DNA from: Salipiger sp. IMCC34102
Lineage (GTDB): Bacteria > Pseudomonadota > Alphaproteobacteria > Rhodobacterales > Rhodobacteraceae
NCBI RefSeq assembly: GCF_004145405.1
Contig: NZ_SELQ01000007.1
Location: forward strand, 82,987-146,986
Length of the DNA: 64,000 nt
Direction of reading: 5' to 3'
Numbering within the stretch: position 1 is the stretch's first letter; each line of letters starts with the position of its first letter. The position numbers and the translations under genes are program-made. Below are positions 17,434 through 25,201 of the stretch, in pieces. The notes under the pieces were generated by a model. That model made no database searches, was not told where the DNA came from, and worked only from the letters and a program-made list of their open reading frames with translations.

Positions 17434-19455
17434 ATGACCAACCCGCTTCTGACCGACTGGACCACGCCCTTCGGCCTGCCGCCCTTCGACGCGATCTCGG
17501 ACGAGGATTTCAAACCGGCGGTCGAAACCGCGCTCGAAGAGGCGCGCGCCGCCATCGACGCCATCGCGGCGAACGACGAGGCACCGACGTTTGCCAACAC
17601 CATCGATGCGATGGCGCTTGCTGAACGGGACCTCGACCGGGTGCTGGGCACCTTCTACGGCGTGGCGGGGGCGGACAGCACGCCCGCGCGCGAGGCGTTG
17701 CAGCGCGACTTCGCGCCGATGCTCTCCGCGTTCTCGTCCTGGATCAGCGCCCACAAGGCGCTTTTCGCGCGGATCGACGATCTGTGGCACCGCCGCGTCG
17801 ACCTCGACCTGACGGAGGAACAGCGCATGGTGCTCAAGCTGTCCCACCAGGGCTTCGTGCGCGGCGGCGCGCAGCTAGAAGGGGCGGCGAGCGACCGGCT
17901 GCGCGACGTGAAGTCCCGGCTGTCGGTGCTGGGCACGCAGTTCAGCCAGAACCTGCTGGCCGACGAGCGGTCCTGGTCCATGCCCCTGTCGGACGCGGAC
18001 CTGGCCGACCTGCCCGACTTCGTGGCCGACGCGGCCCGCGCCGCAGGCGAGGCGGGCGACCACGACGGGGCGGTGGTCACGCTGTCGCGCTCGCTCATCG
18101 TCCCGTTCCTGCAATTCTCGCCGAACCGGGCCTTGCGCGAACGCGCCTACGCCGCCTGGACCGGGCGCGGCATGACGGGGGGAGAGACCGACAACCGCGC
18201 GCTCACCGCCGAGATCCTCGCCCTGCGCGCAGAGCGGGCGGAGCTTCTGGGCTACGACAGCTTCGCCGACTACAAGCTCGAGCCCGAGATGGCCAAGACG
18301 CCGCAGGCCGTGCGCGATCTGCTGATGCAGGTCTGGGAACCGGCCAAGGCCGCCGCGGAAGAGGACCAGGTCAAGCTCACCGCCATGCTGCATGCCGACG
18401 GCCAGACCGGCCCGCTGGAGCCCTGGGACTGGCGCTACTACGCCGAGAAGCGCCGCCAGGCCGAGCACGATCTGGACGAGGGCGAGATCAAGCCGTTCTT
18501 CCAGCTCGACCGGATGATCGAGGCGGCCTTCGACTGCGCCAAGCGCCTGTTCGGGCTGGAGTTCGCGCCGCTCGACGCGCCGACCTATCACCCCGACGTG
18601 CGCCTGTGGGAGGTGACGCGCGACGGCGAACACGTCGCCGTCTTCATGGGCGACTACTTCGCGCGCGCCTCCAAGCGATCCGGGGCGTGGTGCATGGCGA
18701 TGCGCAGCCAGCAGCGGCTGGCCGGCGACATCCGTCCCATCGTCGTGAACGTCTGCAACTTCGCCAAGCCCGCCGTCGGCAAGCCCGCGCTCTTGTCCTA
18801 CGACGACGCGCGCACGCTGTTCCATGAGTTCGGCCACGCCCTGCACCAGATGCTCTCCGACGTGACCTACCCGTCCGTCAGCGGCACCTCCGTCGCGCGC
18901 GATTTCGTGGAACTGCCCAGCCAGCTTTACGAACACTGGCTGGAAGTGCCGGAGGTCCTCACCAAATTTGCCACCCACGCCACCACGGGCGACGCCATGC
19001 CCGAGGAGATGCGCGACCGCGTTCTGGCCGCGGCGACCTTCGACATGGGCTTCCAGACGGTGGAATACGTGGCGAGCGCCTTGGTGGACCTCGAATTCCA
19101 CGCGGGCGAGCCCCCCGCCGACCCGATGCAGAAACAGGCCGAGATCCTCGAAGAGCTTGGCATGCCCCACGCCATCGGGATGCGCCACGCGACCCCGCAT
19201 TTCGCGCATGTCTTCAGCGGCGACGGCTATTCCAGCGGCTACTACAGCTACATGTGGTCGGAAGTCATGGACGCCGACGCCTTCGCCGCTTTCGAGGAGG
19301 CAGGCGATCCCTTCGATCCCGCGCTTGCGAAAAAGCTGGAAGAGACGGTCCTCTCCTCCGGCGGCTCGATCGAGCCTGACGCGCTTTACACCGCCTTCCG
19401 GGGCCGGATGCCGGGGGTGGAGGCCTTGCTGAAAGGTCGCGGACTCGCGGCCTGA
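17434..19455 (+). CDS. M3-family zinc metallopeptidase (peptidyl-dipeptidase Dcp / oligopeptidase type)
   Basis: 673 residues, ATG 17434 preceded by AAAGGAG. It is a cytoplasmic thimet-oligopeptidase-like enzyme that cleaves short peptides. The zinc motif HEFGHALH has its first histidine at residue 464, and the family segments LPSQLYEHW and SGYYSYMWSEVMDADAFAAF lie at the expected distances. Length and the N-terminal NPLLTDWTTPFGLPPFDAI start match bacterial Dcp/PrlC proteins. It follows the amino acid transporter genes on the same strand after 116 bp, which would suit peptide and amino acid recycling, though shared transcription is not shown. Confidence 0.93.
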   Translation: MTNPLLTDWTTPFGLPPFDAISDEDFKPAVETALEEARAAIDAIAANDEAPTFANTIDAMALAERDLDRVLGTFYGVAGADSTPAREALQRDFAPMLSAFSSWISAHKALFARIDDLWHRRVDLDLTEEQRMVLKLSHQGFVRGGAQLEGAASDRLRDVKSRLSVLGTQFSQNLLADERSWSMPLSDADLADLPDFVADAARAAGEAGDHDGAVVTLSRSLIVPFLQFSPNRALRERAYAAWTGRGMTGGETDNRALTAEILALRAERAELLGYDSFADYKLEPEMAKTPQAVRDLLMQVWEPAKAAAEEDQVKLTAMLHADGQTGPLEPWDWRYYAEKRRQAEHDLDEGEIKPFFQLDRMIEAAFDCAKRLFGLEFAPLDAPTYHPDVRLWEVTRDGEHVAVFMGDYFARASKRSGAWCMAMRSQQRLAGDIRPIVVNVCNFAKPAVGKPALLSYDDARTLFHEFGHALHQMLSDVTYPSVSGTSVARDFVELPSQLYEHWLEVPEVLTKFATHATTGDAMPEEMRDRVLAAATFDMGFQTVEYVASALVDLEFHAGEPPADPMQKQAEILEELGMPHAIGMRHATPHFAHVFSGDGYSSGYYSYMWSEVMDADAFAAFEEAGDPFDPALAKKLEETVLSSGGSIEPDALYTAFRGRMPGVEALLKGRGLAA

Positions 19456-19480
19456 CGCGACCCGCCCTGCACTTGTGGGG

Positions 19481-19502
19481 GGCGTCCCGACCGGGACGCC
19501 TC
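19481..19502. terminator. Hairpin between convergent genes
   Basis: GGCGTCCC-GACC-GGGACGCC is a perfect 8-bp stem with a four-base loop, 25 bases after the stop of the M3 peptidase and just before the end of the converging gene at 19506. There is no U-run, so it would be a weak or factor-assisted terminator. Confidence 0.5.
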
Positions 19503-19505
19503 CGT

Positions 19506-19745
19506 TCAGCCCAGCCGCTCGACGGCTTCCAGAAGCAGGCGCATCTCGTCGGCGAGGGCCGCCTCGATGGCGAAGGCGTCATCGGGGCCGTCCGATCCGG
19601 GGTCTTCCTCGGGGACCTGGACCGTGGCGCGGTCGCGCATCATGGCCTGCACCTCTTCCCCGTGGGCGCGCACCAGGTGCGCCAGCACCAGGCGTTGCGC
19701 GATCAGGCGGCCTTCGAGCGTTTCATTCGTCATCTCGTTCGTCAT
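19506..19745 (-). CDS. Small hypothetical acidic protein
   Basis: 79 residues. ATG 19745 is chosen because AAGGGA lies at a suitable distance and the longer reading to 19778 has no better site. The sequence starts MTNEMTNETLEGRLIAQRLV and continues as a charged, probably helical protein without signal peptide or cysteines; the C-terminal half is acidic (VPEEDPGSDGPDDAF). It overlaps the end of the CDF exporter gene upstream by 23 bp, so it is the last cistron of the SH3 / CDF / small-protein unit. I do not recognise the family. Confidence 0.6.
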   Translation of the reverse strand: MTNEMTNETLEGRLIAQRLVLAHLVRAHGEEVQAMMRDRATVQVPEEDPGSDGPDDAFAIEAALADEMRLLLEAVERLG

Positions 19746-20670
19746 CGCGGGATCCCTTGTCAAAGATACGGCCTTCACGACCAGGGCGCACCGGATCCTT
19801 GTGGATCAGCACGTCCGTCTGTGGATATGCGTCGAGGATCGCGTGCCGCAACCCCGCGCCGATGTCATGGGCCTGCAGAAGCGACTGGTCGCCGTCCAGT
19901 TCGATATGCAGGTTCACGAAGACCTGGCTGCCCGCGCGGCGCGTCTTGAGGTCGTGAAAACCCCGCACGCCGGGGTGGTCGCGGGCAAGCCGCTCGATCC
20001 CCGCGATCATCGCGGGATCGGCCTGGGCGTCCATCAGCGCGTTCCAGGCCTCGCGCCCGATCCGCAGGGCCCCCACGGCCAGGAAGACCGCGGCGCCGAG
20101 GGCCACCACGCTGTCGACCTGCCCGATTCCCAGCGCCGAAGACGCCCAGAGCGCCACGATGGCCCCGACGTTTGGGACGAGATCGCCCAGGTAGTGCAGC
20201 GAATCGGCCCGCACCACGGCATTGCCGGTCCGCGCGGCGACGCGGCGCTGCCAGACCACCAGCCCCAGCGTCAGCACGATGGCCAGCACTACGACCGCGA
20301 TGCCCGATCCCTCGTTCTGCGGCAATGCGACATCGTCCTGCAGCAGCCGCCAGACCGCGACGCCCGCGATGGCTGCGGCGGACAGAAGGATGATGACCGA
20401 TTGCGCGAGTGCGGCCAGATCCTCGGCCGAGGAATGGCCGAAGTTGTGATCCTCGTCAGCGGGCTTGGCGGCATAGGCGATGGCCGCCAGCGCCCCCAGC
20501 GACATCATCAGGTCCATGGCCGAATCCGCCAGCGTCGCCGCCACAGCGAGCGATCCCGTCGTGTCCAGCGCCCAGAGCTTCGCCACGACCAGCGTCAGTG
20601 CCACCGCAGAGGACAACAGCCCCGCCGACAGGTTCAGACGGGTGTGCGACGCCTTCTCAGCGTCCGACAT
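19723..20670 (-). CDS. Cation diffusion facilitator family exporter (FieF-like)
   Basis: 315 residues, ATG 20670. CDF proteins export divalent cations such as Zn, Fe or Cd in exchange for protons. Six membrane spans can be traced; the metal-site pattern appears as DSAMDLMMSL in span 2 and RADSLHYLGDLVPNVGA in span 5 (the HxxxD/DxxxD type site). The cytoplasmic domain begins near residue 205 and includes HPGVRGFHDLKTRRAGSQVFVNLHIELD, the usual fold. It overlaps the SH3-protein gene upstream by 14 bp and the small ORF downstream by 23 bp. Metal specificity is not determined. Confidence 0.9.
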   Translation of the reverse strand: MSDAEKASHTRLNLSAGLLSSAVALTLVVAKLWALDTTGSLAVAATLADSAMDLMMSLGALAAIAYAAKPADEDHNFGHSSAEDLAALAQSVIILLSAAAIAGVAVWRLLQDDVALPQNEGSGIAVVVLAIVLTLGLVVWQRRVAARTGNAVVRADSLHYLGDLVPNVGAIVALWASSALGIGQVDSVVALGAAVFLAVGALRIGREAWNALMDAQADPAMIAGIERLARDHPGVRGFHDLKTRRAGSQVFVNLHIELDGDQSLLQAHDIGAGLRHAILDAYPQTDVLIHKDPVRPGREGRIFDKGSRDDERDDE

Positions 20671-21196
20671 CGTCGAGCGACGCCCCCCAGAGCGCCTCTT
20701 GCGGGGCCCATCCGGAGTAGCCTTGCGCGTCCAGCTCGCACCAGGCGGCCTCGCAGGCCTCCAGCCGGGCCACGACGCCGCGTTCGAGCACCGCGCGTTC
20801 GGGGGCATCGGCCTCGGGGCGGGTGCGCAAGGACAGCATGTCGGCCTCCACCAGGACCGAGCGCACGCCGGTCAGCATCGTGTAATGCACCCAGCCGCCC
20901 TGCCCGTCGCGATCCGCCACGCGGCGCCAGTGACCGTATTCGGCCGTGATCAGCAAGGGCATGCCGCGCCGCTGGAACACCCAGTCGATCCGGTGGGTCA
21001 GCGACGGGCCGCGGCGCACGTTCGCCTCGGACGCCTTGAGGCTGACGAAGCGCGGCATCGGAAGGTTGGTCACCGGCCCCAGGCGCGGGCCGTCCGTGGG
21101 AGCCTCCGCCCCCTGCGCGGTGAGAGGCCCGGCAAGGGCCACGGCCAGAAGGACGGACAGGGCCCGCAGCGTGTGACGCAACATCATCATGTTCAT
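20657..21196 (-). CDS. Exported protein with bacterial SH3-like domains
   Basis: 179 residues with a signal peptide (MLRHTLRALSVLLAVALAGPLTAQG). Two SH3-like repeats follow: one around FVSLKASEANVRRGPSLTHR and GHWRRVADRDGQGGWVH, the second around DMLSLRTRPEADAPERAVLE and CELDAQGYSGWAPQEALWG. This two-domain form (DUF1058/SH3_4-like) is common in alphaproteobacteria and is thought to act in the periplasm, perhaps at the cell wall. The start may be any of several near methionines (21196 or 21184). It is the first gene of the unit with the CDF exporter. Confidence 0.85.
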   Translation of the reverse strand: MNMMMLRHTLRALSVLLAVALAGPLTAQGAEAPTDGPRLGPVTNLPMPRFVSLKASEANVRRGPSLTHRIDWVFQRRGMPLLITAEYGHWRRVADRDGQGGWVHYTMLTGVRSVLVEADMLSLRTRPEADAPERAVLERGVVARLEACEAAWCELDAQGYSGWAPQEALWGASLDDVGR

Positions 21197-21301
21197 AGCC
21201 TACCCGATCGAATGCCGGGGCGCATCGGTTCTTGTGCCGCGCCGTCCCCGGTGGCAACCTGACAGGCGGGCCAGGAATTTGAAAGCCGTGACGGGGATGC
21301 G

Positions 21302-22288
21302 ATGCCGGGGAAAAATCTGACTGTTGTCGTCACGCGACGGTTGCCCGAAGCGGTGGAGACGCGGCTCAGCGAACTCTTCGACGCCCGGTTGCGCGACAGC
21401 GACGCCCCCATGACCCGCCAGGAACTGGCGCAGGCGGTGCAGGACGCCGACGTGCTGGTGCCCACGATCACCGACCAGATCGACGCGGGCCTTCTGGGCC
21501 AGTCCGGGGAGCGGCTCAAGCTGATCGCGAACTACGGGGCCGGCGTGGACAACATCGACACGGCCACCGCCCGCCAGCGCGGAATCCTCGTCAGCAACAC
21601 GCCGGGCGTGCTGACCGACGACACCGCCGACATGACGATGGCGCTCATGCTCTCGGTGGTGCGCCGCATCCCCGAAGGCATGCGCATCGCGCAAGGAGAG
21701 GACTGGGCCGGCTGGTCGCCCACCTCGAACCTGGGCGGACGGCTGGGCGGCAAGCGGCTGGGGATCCTCGGCATGGGCCGCATCGGCCAGGCGGTAGCAC
21801 AGCGCGCCCGCGCCTTCGGGATGCAGATCCACTACCACAACCGCCGCCGCCTGCGCGATGACGTCGAAGCCGAGTTCGAGGCGACATACTGGGAAAGCCT
21901 CGACCAGATGCTGGCGCGCATGGACGTCGTCTCGGTGAATTGCCCGCACACGCCCTCCACCTTTCACCTGATCAATGCGCGGCGGCTGAAGCTGATGAAA
22001 CCTTCGGCGGTGATCGTGAACACCTCCCGCGGTGAGGTGATCGACGAAAACGCCTTGACCCGTGCGCTGCGCGCGGGCGAGCTCGGCGGCGCCGGTCTCG
22101 ACGTCTTCGAACGCGGCCACCAGATCAATCCGCGGCTGAAAGCGCAGCCCAATGTGATCCTTCTGCCCCACATGGGATCGGCCACGGTGGAAGGCCGGGT
22201 TGAGATGGGCGAAAAAGTGCTAATTAATATCAAGACCTTTGCCGACGGCCATCGTCCGCCCGACCTCGTCGTGCCCGGAACGATGTGA
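21302..22288 (+). CDS. D-2-hydroxyacid dehydrogenase (glyoxylate/hydroxypyruvate reductase-like)
   Basis: 328 residues, ATG 21302. NAD(P)-dependent reduction of a 2-oxoacid such as glyoxylate or hydroxypyruvate is the expected reaction. The Rossmann motif is LGILGMGRIGQAVAQRARAFG; the catalytic Arg is in VNTSRGEVIDE, the Glu in GAGLDVFERG and the His in LLPHMGSATVEGR. The substrate loop KLIANYGAGVDNID is also as in glyoxylate reductases. It is followed after 25 bp by a lipoprotein gene. The exact substrate is not resolved. Confidence 0.9.
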   Translation: MPGKNLTVVVTRRLPEAVETRLSELFDARLRDSDAPMTRQELAQAVQDADVLVPTITDQIDAGLLGQSGERLKLIANYGAGVDNIDTATARQRGILVSNTPGVLTDDTADMTMALMLSVVRRIPEGMRIAQGEDWAGWSPTSNLGGRLGGKRLGILGMGRIGQAVAQRARAFGMQIHYHNRRRLRDDVEAEFEATYWESLDQMLARMDVVSVNCPHTPSTFHLINARRLKLMKPSAVIVNTSRGEVIDENALTRALRAGELGGAGLDVFERGHQINPRLKAQPNVILLPHMGSATVEGRVEMGEKVLINIKTFADGHRPPDLVVPGTM

Positions 22289-22313
22289 GCCCAGGCCACA
22301 ACTGGAGAGATAC

Positions 22314-22643
22314 ATGCGCCATCTGACACTTTGCGGACCCGTGGTCGTGCTGGGACTGCTTTCGGCCTGCGCCGAAGTCCCGCCCGCCGGACCCTTCGAC
22401 GGCAACCAGGCGGGAACCGCCCAGGCGGTCGTCCTGACACCGCCGCCGATCGCGCCGCCGCCGCCGCCCGCGCCCGTCTCGACCACGCCGCTCGATTCCT
22501 CCTCCGGCGTGGAGACGGCCAGCAGCCGCGTCATCCGCTCGACCGACATGGCCCCGCCGCCGCTGGAAACCGGTGTCGTGGGTGATATCCCGCCGCCCCC
22601 CGCCACCGGCACCCCGGACGAGACCGAGGACGACGCAGCCTGA
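22314..22643 (+). CDS. Small proline-rich lipoprotein
   Basis: 109 residues with ATG 22314 and GGAGAGA upstream. The N-terminal MRHLTLCGPVVVLGLLSAC carries a lipobox ending at LLSAC, so Cys19 should be lipid-modified. The rest is low-complexity, with runs such as PPPIAPPPPPAPV and an acidic end (PDETEDDAA), likely an extended spacer reaching across the periplasm. Lgt, encoded at 29931, would modify it. It lies 25 bp after the hydroxyacid dehydrogenase gene and ahead of a strong terminator. No function is recognised. Confidence 0.7.
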   Translation: MRHLTLCGPVVVLGLLSACAEVPPAGPFDGNQAGTAQAVVLTPPPIAPPPPPAPVSTTPLDSSSGVETASSRVIRSTDMAPPPLETGVVGDIPPPPATGTPDETEDDAA

Positions 22644-22738
22644 ACGCGCCTCGTCGGCCCAAGGCCCGCGCCGCCCACGCTTGGCGGCGACGCGGCGGGG
22701 TTCGGCGACGGGCACGCTTTCCTGCTTCGGAACGACAG

Positions 22739-22764
22739 AAAGGGCCGCGGAATGCGGCCCTTTT
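22739..22764. terminator. Intrinsic terminator, usable from both sides
   Basis: AAAGGGCCGC-GGAAT-GCGGCCCTTTT forms a perfect 10-bp stem with a five-base loop and T/A runs on both sides. It lies between the + strand lipoprotein gene ending at 22643 and the - strand 47-codon gene ending at 22795, and can stop both. Confidence 0.88.
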
Positions 22765-22794
22765 CACGTGCTCTGTCAGGGTCTTGCCAAATCT

Positions 22795-22938
22795 CTACCA
22801 GTCGCGTTCCACGACCGGCGCGTAATCCATCGCGGAAAAACGCAGCATGTTGTTGTCAGCGCGGCCTGCAACAGGATCCATTCCCGCGCAAGCGGTCAGA
22901 CCCATCACTGCAACCGCCACCATAAGTGCGGTACGCAT
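22795..22938 (-). CDS. 47-residue lipoprotein
   Basis: This short gene starts at ATG 22938 with AGGCAGAG upstream and ends at TAG 22795. The protein begins MRTALMVAVAVMGLTACAG: a basic start, a hydrophobic run and the lipobox LTAC, predicting lipidation at Cys17. The mature peptide is only about 31 residues, with MDPVAGRADNN followed by MLRFSAMDYAPVVERDW. A bidirectional terminator lies just past the stop, supporting it as a separate transcript. I cannot name the family. Confidence 0.65.
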   Translation of the reverse strand: MRTALMVAVAVMGLTACAGMDPVAGRADNNMLRFSAMDYAPVVERDW

Positions 22939-23127
22939 CGTCTCTGCCTCATGTCAAATCCACCTCTTGCGGGCGGTGTCGTCACATTGGAAACACATCG
23001 GGGCAAAATTAAGGCAGCCCGCGCCTCAATTGTGGTAGAAATGGGGCGCACGGCGACAATAGACGGCTAACCCACTGAATTGAAAGATGAAAAGGCGACC
23101 CCAACGCGCCACCCCATTGTTTCCAAA

Positions 23128-23937
23128 TCAGCGATAAACCTCGTCCTCGGTCGGAAACGCCCGGTCCTTGACGTCCTGCGCGTAGCGTTTCACCGAATCC
23201 TCGATCATCGGGCCGAGCTGGCCGTAGACCTTCACGAACTTGGGCGTCCAGGGATTGAGGCCCAGCATGTCCTCCAGCACCAGGATCTGTCCGTCGCAGC
23301 GCGCGGAGGCACCGATGCCGATGGTGGGAATCTCCACCGCCTCGGTGATCCGGTCGGCCAGGTCCTCGACCACGCCCTCGACCACGACCGCGAAGGCACC
23401 GGCCTCCGCCACGGCGCGGGCGTCGTCGATATGGACCTGCCACGCCGCCTCGTCCCGGCCCTGCACCTTGAAGCCGCCCATGGTGTTCACCGATTGCGGC
23501 GTGAGACCGACGTGGGCCATGACCGGAATGCCCCGGTCGGCGAGGAAGCGGATCGTCTCGGCCATGCGCGCGCCGCCTTCCAGCTTCACGGCACCGCAGC
23601 CGGTGTCTTTCATGATGCGCGCCGCGTTGCGAAACGCGACCGATGGCGATTCCTCGTAGGTCCCGAAGGGCATGTCCACCACGATCAGCGCCTGCTTCGT
23701 GCCCCGCACCACGGCCTTGCCGTGCATGATCATCAGATCGAGCGGCACGCCCACGGTGCTGTCCATCCCGTGCATCACCATGCCCAGACTGTCGCCGACG
23801 AGGATGAAGTCCGCGTACTTGTCGACGATGGCCGCCGTATGCGCGTGGTAGCTGGTGAGCGACACGATGGGCTCGCCCCCCTTGCGGGCCGCGATCTGCG
23901 GGGCGGTGGTGCGGCGGACCTGGGTCTGGCTGCTCAT
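23128..23937 (-). CDS. panB: 3-methyl-2-oxobutanoate hydroxymethyltransferase
   Basis: 269 residues, ATG 23937. PanB transfers a hydroxymethyl group from methylene-tetrahydrofolate to ketoisovalerate, giving ketopantoate for pantothenate and CoA. Family motifs are [32 protein letters not shown] (metal-binding Asp), [21 protein letters not shown] and [15 protein letters not shown]. The start overlaps the stop of panC by ATGA. PanC and PanB act in adjacent steps, so co-translation makes sense; coaBC, which uses the product further on, is at 12796. Confidence 0.97.
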   Translation of the reverse strand: MSSQTQVRRTTAPQIAARKGGEPIVSLTSYHAHTAAIVDKYADFILVGDSLGMVMHGMDSTVGVPLDLMIMHGKAVVRGTKQALIVVDMPFGTYEESPSVAFRNAARIMKDTGCGAVKLEGGARMAETIRFLADRGIPVMAHVGLTPQSVNTMGGFKVQGRDEAAWQVHIDDARAVAEAGAFAVVVEGVVEDLADRITEAVEIPTIGIGASARCDGQILVLEDMLGLNPWTPKFVKVYGQLGPMIEDSVKRYAQDVKDRAFPTEDEVYR

Positions 23938-24776
23938 GGGGTGATCTCCTTCTGGTCGATCAGCAGGACCTCGCCGAAGCGGGCGCTGATCATGAGCCCC
24001 ACGGGTCCCGTCGCGGGCCCATCGAGGGGGATGAACGTGTCGGCGGCGACGATGTCGAGTCCTTCGAGCGCGGCGCGCGCCTCCCGCGCCACCTCGGACC
24101 GGATCGTGGCCTCCGCCTCCTGCGCGGTGCCGCCGTCCCGCAGCACCTGCACACCTTGCGTCAGCGCCCGGTGCAGCACCGGCGCCGCCGCGCGGTCCTC
24201 TGCCGCAAGCCGCAGGTTGCGCGACGACAGCGCCAGGCCGTCCGCCGCCCGCACCGTGGGAACGCCGTGGATCGCGATGGGCACATGCAGGTCGGTCACC
24301 ATCCGGCGGATCACGGCAAGCTGCTGGTAGTCCTTCTCGCCGAAGTAGGCGGCATCGGGCTGGACGATGTTGAAGAGCTTCGTCACCACGGTCGCCACGC
24401 CGCGGAAATGCCCGGGCCGCACGCCGCCGTGCAGGATGCGGGCCAGCCGCGTCGTCTCGACGATGGTCTCGGCGCCGTCCGGGTAGATCGCCGCGACGTC
24501 CGGCAGGAAGACCGCCGACACCCCCGCCGCGCGCAGCATCGCGATGTCCGCGTCTTCGGTACGGGGATAGGCGTCGAGGTCCGCCGCCTCTCCGAACTGG
24601 GTGGGATTGACGAAGATCGTGGCGACGACCGAAGGGTGATCCTTTGCCGCCCGCGCGACCAGCGCCATGTGACCGTCGTGCAGCGCGCCCATCGTCGTCA
24701 CCAGCCCGACCGAGCCCGCGGCGCGCAGGTCCGCCACGGCGGCGCGGATCTCGGGGATGGTGCGGCAGATCTTCAT
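23934..24776 (-). CDS. panC: Pantoate-beta-alanine ligase
   Basis: 280 residues, ATG 24776, normal length. PanC joins pantoate to beta-alanine with ATP through a pantoyl adenylate. The ATP signature appears as [13 protein letters not shown] near residue 28 and as [10 protein letters not shown], the KMSKS-like loop; [27 protein letters not shown] and [12 protein letters not shown] are substrate-binding segments. It is the first gene of panC-panB, with a 4-bp overlap to panB. The promoter should be in the 425 bp to the right. Confidence 0.97.
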   Translation of the reverse strand: MKICRTIPEIRAAVADLRAAGSVGLVTTMGALHDGHMALVARAAKDHPSVVATIFVNPTQFGEAADLDAYPRTEDADIAMLRAAGVSAVFLPDVAAIYPDGAETIVETTRLARILHGGVRPGHFRGVATVVTKLFNIVQPDAAYFGEKDYQQLAVIRRMVTDLHVPIAIHGVPTVRAADGLALSSRNLRLAAEDRAAAPVLHRALTQGVQVLRDGGTAQEAEATIRSEVAREARAALEGLDIVAADTFIPLDGPATGPVGLMISARFGEVLLIDQKEITP

Positions 24777-25201
24777 GGGCGGCCCTCTTTGCGCCGAAGG
24801 TGTAGGCAGAGGTCGCCGCGGGAGCAAGCGGATCGGACGGGACCGAAGCGCGATGCGCGCAACGTCGCGGCGATCCTCCTGCGGCGCACGGCGGTCCTGC
24901 GAGTCGGACGGAAGAAGTCCGGGAATCCTGCGGCACGCGTCGTGCGAGAAGAGGCGCGCGTTCGCGTCGGTGGAGGGTGCGGGACGCCTCGCCGGCGGGG
25001 CGGATATTTTCAGAACAGAGATTGCCTCGCGCCGCGCGCGCCCCGCCGCCAGGAGGGGGGAAGCCTCCGGACCGGGGCGGTGGCGGTCCGGGATCCGCCG
25101 ACGGGTCGGTTTTCGGCCATATTCGGTCGGATGGTTTGCGCGGGACGGCGCGGCGCCGGGCATGTAGGCTTTGCACAACATCAGCCCGAAGGATTGCGCC
25201 C
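24777..25201. other. Intergenic region between divergent panC and the dimethylglycine dehydrogenase-like gene
   Basis: No convincing gene is present. It must contain two divergent promoters, but I see no clear consensus. Its only notable content is copy B of dispersed repeat family 1 (24969-25020). Open frames across it give arginine-rich translations without coding character. Confidence 0.6.
24969..25020 (+). repeat. Dispersed intergenic repeat family 1, copy B
   Basis: A 33-bp segment, 24969-25001, starting GGTGGAGGGTGCGGGACGCC, is identical to the reverse complement of 37506-37538; both continue into a TATTTTCA tail. The inner part is shared with copy A at 13994. It lies in the panC intergenic region. 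Confidence 0.85.
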
